DNA of 64,000 nucleotides, taken from positions 1 through 64,000 of the forward strand of contig CAKJVC010000025.1 in assembly GCA_918026815.1 (NCBI GenBank), given 5' to 3'. This DNA is from Chalara sp. BL73 (lineage: Eukaryota > Ascomycota > Leotiomycetes > Helotiales). Under the pieces are notes generated by a model. That model did not search any database, was not told the origin of the DNA, and saw only the letters and a program-made list of their open reading frames with translations. Shown piece by piece: positions 51,580-60,750 of this stretch. Made by a program: the position numbers and the translations under genes. The first letter of the stretch is position 1, and each line of letters opens with the position of its first letter.

Positions 51580-51690
51580 ATGTCCGGCGCCGAGGTTGGG
51601 TTTGTCATTGGCCTTATTGTGAGCGTGATAACAATCGTCGACGCAACATAAAAGGCGTATGATGCTGCCAAAGACGCGAAAGGTCAGCCC
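51580..51690 (+). pseudogene. SesA-type N-terminal domain remnant of a STAND/NLR-like gene
   Basis: An ATG frame reads MSGAEVGFVIGLIVSVITIV then DAT, a TAA, and in the same frame KAYDAAKDAKGQP. This is the start of the SesA-type N-terminal domain (M-GAE--FV-G-I-S-I-IVDAT---YDAA-DA-G-P) found on fungal NACHT/NB-ARC proteins. One nonsense codon and then the 5' edge of a LINE fragment (about 51,690) cut it off. Confidence 0.65.
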
Positions 51691-51749
51691 TCACGCAGCT
51701 GCGGCGAGTCTACACGTACTGGAGGAACCAGGCCAGAACCCAACGGCGG

Positions 51750-54312
51750 ATGGGTCGCATGTTTCCCGAACTAGAACAGCAAGCGAATGAAGCGGCTAAG
51801 GAGTACCACGATGCCGTCCGGAGACAGAAAAAGGCGCACTGGGAGGACTTCCTCGCAGATGACACAAACATCTGGCAAGCGGCAAAGTACTTGGATCCTT
51901 GTGGTAGCTCAGCATTTGACAAGATACCGCCGCTGACAAAGAGAGACGGATCCACCACGAAAAACAAAACTGAACAAGCAGAGGAACTGCTGTCGGTGTT
52001 CTTTTCCCCACTACCAGAGAGGATAGAAGATGAAGGACCACGACCGCAGCGAACCGCAGTGTCAATGCCTCCCTTGACGATGGAAGAAGTCGAACGGAGG
52101 ATTTTTGCGGCGAAGTCGTGGAAGGCGCCAGGAGAGGATGGGTTACCAGCCATGGTATGGAAGCAGGTATGGCCAGTGGTCAAAGACAGGGTGTTGCTCC
52201 TCTTTCAGACGTCGTTGGACGAAGGGGAACTCCCTACACAATGGAGAAATACCAAGATCATACCGCTGAAAAAGCCAAACAAAGATGATTACACGGTCGC
52301 AAATTCATGGAGGCCGATCTCGCTGCTCTCCACACTAGGAAAGACACTAGAATCGGTGATTGCTGAAAGAATATCGCATGCAGTAGAGACCTTTGGTCTT
52401 CTCCCTACGAATCACTTCGGGGCCAGAAAGAAGCGCTCTGCTGAACAGGCACTTCTGCTGCTGCAAGAACACATCTATAATGCATGGAGATCAAAGAAGG
52501 TCCTTAGCTTGGTTAGCTTCGACATGAAGGGCGCGTACAACGGGGTATACAAGAACAGACTGTTGCAGAGACTCGCAGCAAGAGGGATCCCGCCGGCCTT
52601 GGTGCGGTGGATTGATGCCTTTTGCTCAGAACGCACCGCAACCATACTAGTCAATGGCCACACCTCTCAACAGCAGCCACTGTCACAAGCAGGCTCAGTG
52701 TATACACAAGTTACTCTAATTACTCTAATAAAATTTAAGTTACTTTAATTAGATTATATTAGATTAAAGTAACCAATTTTTTATTAGAGTTAGATTAGAG
52801 TTAGAGTAACACTTAACATTACTTTAATTTTACTCTAATTTTATAATTACTTATGTCTAAGTTATAATTTGTTTAAGTATAAGCGTAATATAGTTATATA
52901 ACAGCGACTATTTACAATACTATTAGAAGTTTACAGATTTTTTTTAGAAAGTTCGAAGTTTTATTAAGCCGAAGTTCGGAAATAGAAGTTTATCCGTGCC
53001 GAAACTCGCTAATTTAAAAACACTAGTCTTAATGCGGCATGTATCGAGCCGGAAAATTAATAATCCGGTATCACGTGTCGTTACTCTAGTTACTCTAATA
53101 AAATTTAAGTAATCAAATTAAATTAAAGTTAGATTAGAGTAATAGCTTTTTTATTAGATTAGAGTTAGAGTAATATTACTTACTCTAGAGTAATTACTCT
53201 AATTGTATACACTGAGCAGGCTTACCGCAAGGGTCACCACTGTCGCCAATCCTGTTCCTCTTCTTCAATGCCGACCTAGTTCAACACAAACTAAATGCAA
53301 ATGGGGGATCAATAGCATTTGTGGATGACTATAACGCGTGGGTTACAGGGTCATCAGCGGATGTGAACCGAGAAGGGATTCAAGCTATCATCGACAAAGC
53401 AATAGACTGGGAAAGGCGGAGCGGAGCCACGTTCGAAGGCAAGAAGACAGCAATCATTCATTTCACTAGACGGCACGACCGAATCCGTACCCGCCCGTTC
53501 ACCATCAAGGGTGAGGCAATCGCACCAAAGGAGGCTACCAAGATCTTAGGAGTCGTTATGGACTCCGGACTCCGGTATGTATAGCACATCGGGAAAGCAA
53601 CAACCAAGGGCCTTCTTGCCGCGATGGCATTAAAATGACTGCAGCTGGTCTCTCCCTCAACTGCAAGGCAGTTGTTTGGAGTGACGGTAGCGCCAGTCGT
53701 GGACTACGCTTCAAATGTGTGGATGTATGCTTGCGGACTCAAGGGCATGGCCTTAATGAACAGAATACAAAGAATCGGAGCACAGGCTGTCACAGGAGCT
53801 TTCCGAACCGTCGCCGCCGCAGTTGCAGAAGCCGAGGCCAGCATACGTACAGTGAGCGAGCGGTTTGCAGAGAGGGCTACGAAAGTGTGGGTCAACATCC
53901 GCACGCTCCCCGAGACGAATCCGATATCGAAGCTAAACACTAGAGTACTCCGGAGATTCACGTCACCATTGCAAAAGATAGCTCATGCGCATCAAAACAT
54001 GCCAACAGATAAGACGGAGGTCATTCAACCCTATGTGATAGCTCCGTGGGAGGAACAGATCCTCGCGACCATCGACCTCAGAACAGAGGAGACTACTAAT
54101 ATTGCGAATACCATTTGCGGCATTCAGATTGCGACAAGCTCGTCTACGAGAAAGTCGGTAGTTGGGATGGGAGGAACTATCCACGACACTCTCGGCATTG
54201 TAACAGGCAGAGAACCGATTGCATACTCAGTCACGCTGGGAGCAAGAACGGAACAGAACCCGTACACGGCTGAACTGGCCGCGATAGCGATGGCAATGAA
54301 GCGCCTACCTAT
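51750..54312 (+). pseudogene. LINE ORF2 fragment (RT to partial RNase H), broken
   Basis: Contains LSLVSFDMKGAYNGV, the A(V)DDYNAWVTG active site after the MITE, and MNRIQRIGAQAVTGAFRTVA, where the frame is continuous across the site that is broken in LINE-1 (three T instead of four). Nonsense codons, the MITE insertion and loss of both ends make it non-functional. Confidence 0.85.
52696..53214. mobile_element. hAT MITE, 519 bp, 8-bp target duplication AGCAGGCT
   Basis: Termini CAGTGTATACA, inverted at the two ends, and perfect 8-bp duplications at 52,688-52,695 and 53,215-53,222. LINE-1 shows the empty site (GCAGGCCTACC). The interior is AT-rich with many ttactctaat/attagagtaa repeats in both orientations and no coding capacity. 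Confidence 0.92.
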
Positions 54313-54798
54313 ACACGTGAAGGTATATCGAGGGGTGAGGGTCCGGATTAAACTTGTAAATATATAGACTTAGTCAGTCTAGAATCTTTCAGTGATTGTA
54401 TTGATGCAATTTCCTAAGCGAAATGATAGTTGTGGTTGAAGATATGCTCGATTAAAGGTAGGTGTTGTGTTTGTTGCTTTCCCGATCCGGCAAAATCTCA
54501 GGGGTTCGCTCATCATGTGACCAATTTCCGAATTAAGGTTATCTTCTAGTCCAAGTTTATATCCACCCAACGCAACCAATATCGGATATAATCCACTTTC
54601 CACCAAGAGCTAAGCATTACAGTGTTAAATGAATGGCCATAGTAAGTTTGCAAAACATTTTTATAAGTGGTTGTTGCGTTGTAGAAGTGTGGAGCCCAAG
54701 ACCGATTCAGGGGAACCACGCTAACTAAATCGAGGTTTATTTCGAGTCGCGAGATGAGCAACAAAACAACCGCGTACTTCCATCATTTCTATATTTCA
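54313..54798. other. Gene-free stretch
   Basis: Follows the broken 3' edge of the LINE fragment. No supported feature; short reverse frames at 54,379-54,764 have no recognisable pattern. Confidence 0.35.
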
Positions 54799-56085
54799 AT
54801 GGCACCACATCAGTCTCCAAAGAAACGCGGTGGCAGACCACGAAAGCATAGGAGCGAAGCAGATGCAGCAGAGGCTGTGAGACAGAGTAAGCTTCGCTCT
54901 TATCATCGATCGCGTCAACCTGTCGGTCCAGTATCATTCATCGCATACAAGCCTCCACATCCAAGCGTGTCCGTTGAGACTCCTGCCAGTGGGCTCCGAA
55001 CGAGCTCTGATATTCGCATTCCTTTGGATGATAATGTCCCGCAAAATGATGCTCTGTCCAGCCACCGACCGATTTCTCCACCACCGACCCAACAGCCTCC
55101 GTCTAATGAAGACATTGAAGTAGCTACGCAGATTTGCAAAATCCGAATCCGGGAACAAGATGCCAATCCTGAGCAGCGCGAATATGATGCAGAGATTTCT
55201 CGGCAGATAAATGAGACGGATAAAGCAGTTGCGGAAATATTGATGGGGTTGCGGTTTCCCATTGCGAAGGAAGCGCAGAAAAAACAGACACCAGCAGAGC
55301 AAGAGAAGAATGAATTAGAATACTCTTCTGCGGACATAGACATGCTGGCAAAAGAAGGCTCATATGTTGCGGACGAAGGAGATACGGGTTGCGATGAGGA
55401 GCTGTGCCGTTTTGCTTTTCAGCAGTTGCTGCATTAGACGAGCAATCGATTATAGCATGGGAGAATGACAGAATAGACTGATCAACCCCGTCTGATATAC
55501 CAGTGACTCCCCAACACGCCCAAGAACATACGGTACAGCCACAGACACCAGTCCCACAAAGGTCTGTTTCTGGGCCGCAATCAAGCACCATCAAGGGAAA
55601 GAACAGCAGGCGGAGCATGTCGTTTCCAACGCAGAAAAATAATCTTATGTCTTGGATAAAATCTACACCACAGCAGTCAACCCCTAGTATTGATTCTATA
55701 AGCTCACCATCTATCACAAACCCATGCTCCATCAATGTCTCCCCAACACCTGCTATTCAAGCAGGGAACTCAGTGCCTTTACCACCCGCTCATAATAGGA
55801 TTCACTCTCATCCAACCCCCAATCTGCCCACATCCATGCTGCCCCCTACCCCAACAGCACAGACTTTATCCCATTCACCAACCCCACACCCCACAGCTTC
55901 TCCAGCCCCAAACGAGCGGACATCGTTTAAGCTTGCCGAACAACTTCGTAATTTTCGAGGCTGTACGCACGAGCAACATCATGAAGCAGACCAGTTGCAC
56001 CACGAGCATCACCAATGCTCTGACGTGCATTCTGAGTGTTCTTCAATCCAACAAATCACAAGCATCTTGCGCGGGAGTAACACAG
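54799..56085 (+). pseudogene. Repeat-associated protein with AT-hook start, frameshifted and truncated
   Basis: Starts MAPHQSPKKRGGRPRKHRSE: GGRPRK is an AT-hook-like DNA-binding motif. A Pro-rich segment and a helical, charged segment (ICKIRIREQDANPEQREYDA) follow, then DEELCRFAFQQLLH. There a frame change and a TGA occur (55,436-55,480). The reading resumes as TPQHAQEHTVQPQTPVPQRS, a long Pro/Ser/Thr stretch, and FKLAEQLRNFRGCTHEQHHE, ending about SILRGS (56,085). Such proteins occur in multiple copies in some fungal genomes, but I cannot name the element or the function. The rest of the protein is missing. Confidence 0.5.
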
Positions 56086-56309
56086 GAAGCCTGATTAATA
56101 GAATATTCAAACTTTTATCACACAGTTGCCAATTAAGGAGGCATATGTCTAATAGCTTAAGCGCAAGCACAGCAAGCTCGTTTGCGGGTATAAAATAACG
56201 AACGCTATAGCGGTGTTTTCATCTTGTTATCCGATGGCGTCTGGAAAGGAAACAGGGTTTAGAAAATTCAAAGGGGGTATATTCGCTACGCCTAGACTAA
56301 AAGAAGATT

Positions 56310-57758
56310 CTACTCTATTGAACCATCCTCAATCACCTTAAGTAATCTACAATCCTCAAGCTCTCCGCCATTAAATTCGAGCCAGCGCCGAGCATTGGCC
56401 TCGCCAAGTGTAATGCCGCCTTTGTAAACCTCAGCGACCCACGCCACTTCCTTTTCCCATCGAAGGTCTGTATCCGAGCGCAGCCTTTCTTGTTGTAACC
56501 ACTCCTGCTGGAGTGAGGTCGCGCCAGGCGTTGCAGGTGATGATTCATTCAAACTTGGAGCTTCGACGGAGGCGGTCTTGATGTTCACTAGACCATGTGC
56601 TGGTCCAGAATGTCGATGACGCTTCCGAGGTTGCTGATATTCCTCTTCTCGCAACGAACCGATATTTCCATCCGCTATGCTATCTTCCGTCCTGCCCCGT
56701 TTCTTAGGACTGGAATTTCGAGAGTTGGGTGTTTTCGTAATGAAATTCTCGCATTGCTCTGCTGATGCAAAAATTGGTGTCATCTCCGCGCCGTTCGCCT
56801 CATTTATTGTCGTGCTTAGTCGCAGGCGTCGTTGTACCTTGCCCTTCAGGAAACTAGCCAGCAATGGGAAAATGGTCCAAGCGAAGCGTGCAAACAAGAA
56901 CTCCACATTTACTTCGAGGCTCTGCATCGCTCGATTATGGTATAAGGATTCGAATTCTCGAGATGGTTCGAACAAGTGGAGAACAAACTGTTGTAACTCG
57001 ACATTGGCGGGTTTAGGAACGAGGACGAAGCTAGGCTTGTCGAAGGCAATATGCATATCCGCCCGGAGCAAGAGTGCATTCGCAGGATTATCTACGCTCT
57101 CGGTATTGCCAGCATTGTATCTCGGCATTCCATTTCGCAAGTACCAGTCTTCTTCTGCCTGGGGGCACACGTGTGCAATCTGAAGCACTTCTCTATGGCC
57201 GGTGATGCGACAGGTAACATCACGTTGTCGCAATACCGTCGTCAGACCAGAGACGGAATATGTCTGTGGTTGTTCAGGGGGTTCGAACGGTGTAGTTTGT
57301 GACCACGAAGGCGGCAGATGATCGTGCGGGAAGGGCCATTCTCGAAATGTCGGCACAATTGGATATGGTGGAGAGAGGGCATCATCGTCGCCATCATCGT
57401 TGCACGGTAGGTGGAAATAATAGCTGTGCTTGTCTAGCATCTTGTCTCGATCCACATCACCAAAAGTGATTCGGGTCAATTCATCCCCATCTCTATTGTG
57501 GTGCCTGTGTTCTGAGAGCCAGCCATCCCATCGATTTCCTGCGACAATACCGCACGCCGTCAACGCATACCCAGCGTGCAAGCCAAAGCCCGAGGAAGGA
57601 GATGAGGATGAGGACAAGAGAGCATCAGGCGCGAATAGTTTGAGCAAGACATTGCGCGCATCGTCGTAACCCGGATGGCGGAAGATGATGTAGCGCGACT
57701 GCGACGTCGGCGGCGCAAGCGAGGCATCAGGCGGGGTCGCAGCGCTGCGTACATACAT
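56310..57758 (-). CDS. HNH-nuclease-domain protein, 482 aa
   Basis: Fungal protein with an HNH_2-type domain at about residues 175-255: DVTCRITGHREVLQIAHVCP (C-x-I-T----QIAH), then DNPANALLLRADMHIAFDKP (D-P-N---L-AD-H-AFD). This matches the widespread fungal HNH family and keeps the histidine and asparagine positions. The N-terminal region RYIIFRHPGYDDARNVLLKL and GFGLHAGYALTACGIVAGNR is also usual for that family. The C-terminal 150 residues are polar, with the basic KKRGRTEDS and QQPRKRHRHSG. Substrate and role are unknown. Intronless; ATG at 57,758 is clear and the frame is intact. Confidence 0.8.
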   Translation of the reverse strand: MYVRSAATPPDASLAPPTSQSRYIIFRHPGYDDARNVLLKLFAPDALLSSSSSPSSGFGLHAGYALTACGIVAGNRWDGWLSEHRHHNRDGDELTRITFGDVDRDKMLDKHSYYFHLPCNDDGDDDALSPPYPIVPTFREWPFPHDHLPPSWSQTTPFEPPEQPQTYSVSGLTTVLRQRDVTCRITGHREVLQIAHVCPQAEEDWYLRNGMPRYNAGNTESVDNPANALLLRADMHIAFDKPSFVLVPKPANVELQQFVLHLFEPSREFESLYHNRAMQSLEVNVEFLFARFAWTIFPLLASFLKGKVQRRLRLSTTINEANGAEMTPIFASAEQCENFITKTPNSRNSSPKKRGRTEDSIADGNIGSLREEEYQQPRKRHRHSGPAHGLVNIKTASVEAPSLNESSPATPGATSLQQEWLQQERLRSDTDLRWEKEVAWVAEVYKGGITLGEANARRWLEFNGGELEDCRLLKVIEDGSIE

Positions 57759-58279
57759 AACAACAAAATAAATGGCGAGAAGATTAACTTTGGGGTGCGT
57801 ATAGGGCCATTAATAGCGTTGAAGACAGCGGACTTGAAGTTGTTAATATTTGTTGTTTTGAACTTTCAAAATGATATGGTGCCGTGAATTATGCAGCCTG
57901 AGGCATACAAACGGCACGTGTCGGTGCGGCCGCCTTGGTGGAAGTGACTACGGCGGCCTATTGTAGGTCGAAGTGCAATTTGGTGAAATTTGGTGGCCTC
58001 GAAGGGCAATAATAAACCCCTCCCCTTGAGATGATGAAATCTTTCGCAATTCTTGTCCGAACTCTCCTCTACGCATTTTACGCTTTGTAACCTGCCCTTG
58101 ACCGCGGGCACCGGTTATAAATATATGCAAAACTACAATTAATTCTTCTTGCCTGTTTCTTGAATACATACTTGGCTTTCGTTCCCCTGATGTTCCCCTG
58201 ATAATTTTAACCCCCCCCAAATCCGCTAACTCGCTCTTATTCATCGTTTCTAACATGCTCCCAACCGGGGGCGACCGTT
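57759..58279. other. Gene-free stretch
   Basis: Upstream region of the HNH gene. A short near-repeat (accggttataaatata / accgttataaatacatga) occurs at 58,111 and 58,277. No gene seen. Confidence 0.35.
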
Positions 58280-58533
58280 ATAAATACATGATATATCGCC
58301 CGAATCCCACCTGCTTTTTTGTTGCTCCAAAATTCGCCTTGTACGAAAGGGTACTTCATAGACACTAACGACCTGATGGAAATTGATTATTTGAATCGCT
58401 GAAACAGCAAGAGTTATTTGGCCCTCTTTTTGAGGGAATTGATACGATGAGGTGGTGCCATTTTGTGTTAAAGCTGGTAACGTGTTTTGGTGGTGAAAAG
58501 TAGCCGATATGGGGGGTGGCCGACATGGGGGTG
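58280..58533 (-). mobile_element. 5' remnant of a Fot-like element (relative of the 48.5-kb one)
   Basis: The right edge (58,501-58,533) reversed reads CACCCCCATGTCGGCCACC plus a second similar unit. Just inside, the reverse strand reads MAPPHRINSL and then, with frame changes, KEG-ITLAVSAIQI, the psq HTH start seen in Fot transposases (compare KEGKISLAINAI of the intact copies). Only the 5' quarter remains. Confidence 0.6.
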
Positions 58534-58711
58534 AAACAGGTTACACCATGGTGTAGGTGTACTGGGACCCTGGGGTACGCGTATTGGGACCCTTAGCGTC
58601 ACGTCGCGTCACGTCACCTGTTCTTACTTCCTTCTCCAACGCTTTCTTTGGCTCTGTCAGTTTTCCTGCATTGTAGATCAGGAATGAACATGGCTGCTTA
58701 ATTTCGACTAA

Positions 58712-60558
58712 CGTATTCCACAAGCGAGCGGTCCACCCAAGCGAGCGGTCCACCCCAACCAAAAAGCGCGACCTATAATCTTTAATATACAATGCAACAA
58801 CCATCTTCTCTTCAATTACCTCATAAAGAGGGTAAAATATCTCTTGCTATAAATGCTATCAATCACGGCCAATTTCAAAGCGAACGAAGCGCAATAAAGA
58901 CGTACGACGCGGTGCGAACGACGCTCCGACGACGACGCGCCGGAATCCGTCCGCGACGCGATTGCACGCCCAATTCGAGAAAGCTTACAGAGCTAGAAGA
59001 ATCAGTTATTATTCAACATATCCTAGACCTAGATTCACGAGGGTTTTCGCCCCGATTAAGTGCCGTGGAAAATATGGCCAATAACCTTCTCCGGGCTCGC
59101 AGTGGAGGCAAGGTTGGCAAGAATTGGGCAGGGAACTTTGTCAAGCGCTCTCCAGAGCTTAAAACACGATTCAATCGCAAGTACGACTACCAGAGAGCCA
59201 AGAACGAAGATCCAAAGGTTATCCGGAAGTGGTTTAGACTCGTACAGAATACTATCGCTAAGTACGGTATCCACGAAGACGACATCTTTAATTTCGACGA
59301 AACAGGCTTTATGATGGGCATCGCTTCCACGGCAAAGGTTATTACGGCCTCAGAGCGACGCTATCGACCTAAAATGGTACAGCCAGGAAATCGCGAATGG
59401 GTTACAGTGATCCAGGGAATCAACGCGCAAGGCTGGGCCATTCCCCCTTTCGTAATCTTCGCTGGACAATACCATCTCTCAGCATGGTACAGCGAAGAAA
59501 TACCAGGTGATTGGGTTCTCAGTGTAAGCGAAAACGGCTGGACTACAAATGAGCATGGTTTTGAATGGCTTCAGCACTTTGAGAAGCACACAAAGAGGCG
59601 TACAAAGGGCACATATCGTCTCCTTGTCATTGATGGCCACGAGAGCCACAACTCGCTTCAATTCCAGGATTTCTGCAAAGAAAACAATATTATTACACTC
59701 TGTATGCCTCCACATGCGTCTCATTTCCTTCAGCCACTTGATGTAGGCTGCTTTGCGCCTCTTAAAAAGGCGTACGGCGGCCAGATTGAGGACCTGATCC
59801 GGAGCGGCATTAACCACATTACTAAACTTGAGTTCCTGCCAGCATTTCGAGCAGCATTTGAAGCCTCTTTTACTAAAAGCAATATGCAAGGAGGCTTTCG
59901 AGGTGCAGGGCTCGTTCCGTACGATCCAGAGGCTGTCATTTCAAAACTTGATATTCAATTAAGGACTCCAACACCCCCGATCGCAGAAGACGTTCCCTGG
60001 GAGCCGAAAACACCAAGCAACTCTCTTGAATTAACCTCGCAAACGGAGCTAATTAAAGTTAAAATTGCACGCCATCAAAATAGCTCTCCTACAGCCATCA
60101 ATACAGCAGTTGATCAGGTCCTCAAGGGCGCGCACAAAATAGCTCATCAGCTCGCGATTCTTCAGGCGGAAAATGCTGCTCTTCGCAAGGCTAACGAACT
60201 TGTAACACAGCGAAAACATCGCCAAAAAAGCGAATTCAGCAGCGAGGGTCTCTTACAGTTCAGGATGGCCTAAATTTAATTGATCAATCGGACATTAATA
60301 CGCAAATTTTGGAGGATATGCGTCAAAGTAGTAATGGTTCAAATGCGACAGCGGGACGTCAAAGGCGATGTGGACGCTGCCGCGAGCCAGGACATCGCAT
60401 TACAACATGTTCCCTAGGTTCTCGAGACATTGCAGATTAATTATTTTTAATTAGAATTAAATATCTTAAGGCGTTGTAGAAATATCTGTATTTGAAGTGG
60501 CTAGGTATAGCTAAGGTGGACCGCTCGCTTGGGTGGACCGCTCGCTTGTGGAATACGT
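58712..60558 (+). mobile_element. Fot1/pogo-family DNA transposon, copy 3 (frameshifted)
   Basis: 1847 bp between TA duplications (58,710-58,711, 60,559-60,560) with two terminal units at each end. A few base changes relative to copies 1 and 2. The termini are intact, so it could still be moved in trans. Confidence 0.93.
58792..60273 (+). pseudogene. Fot1/pogo transposase of copy 3, C-terminus lost by frameshift
   Basis: Same protein as copies 1 and 2 up to residue about 478, with substitutions including G-to-E near residue 31, NEHGF for NELGF, and HESHN for HESHH beside the second catalytic Asp. A run of seven A (copies 1 and 2) is six A here (about 60,224-60,229), which shifts the frame. 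The protein ends KSEFSSEGLLQFRMA at 493 aa, losing the CCHC knuckle, which is still readable downstream in another frame. The DD35D core is complete. Confidence 0.9.
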
Positions 60559-60650
60559 TAATTACTATTAAGTTAATTAAAGTAATAATATTCTGTTAAC
60601 TAACATTAAAAATTTTGACTATGCTTTATTTTTATATATTTTTTAAAGAT

Positions 60651-60750
60651 ATTGTCGGTTGACTATATCAACTGCTCGACGGGCAGACTAGTGATTTCAC
60701 TTAGTATGCTCGTTGTCGAAAGGTGTTGAATTAGTTGTTGTTCTAAGCTA
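60651..60750 (+). repeat. Dispersed repeat, copy matching 1985-2100
   Basis: Same sequence as at 1985-2100 up to ctaagcta, where the tandem ATT tail of the reverse-strand LINE begins. The LINE therefore inserted into this repeat. Confidence 0.6.

Larger units (their letters stand above)
51690..54312 (+). mobile_element. LINE fragment (LINE-1 subfamily), truncated at both ends
   Basis: Closely matches LINE-1 from position about 17,870 to about 19,965: end of the endonuclease linker, the whole reverse transcriptase, and the first part of RNase H. It is interrupted by a 519-bp hAT MITE at 52,696-53,214. The 3' truncation is unusual for a LINE and must be secondary. Two stops in the RT-RNase H linker (RYV-stop at 53,582, ALK-stop at 53,636) arise from C-to-T changes relative to LINE-1. 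Confidence 0.88.

Noticed and set aside
54379..54764. Reverse frames as a gene after the LINE fragment
   Set aside because: No ATG-plus-pattern combination and no intron signals that join them.
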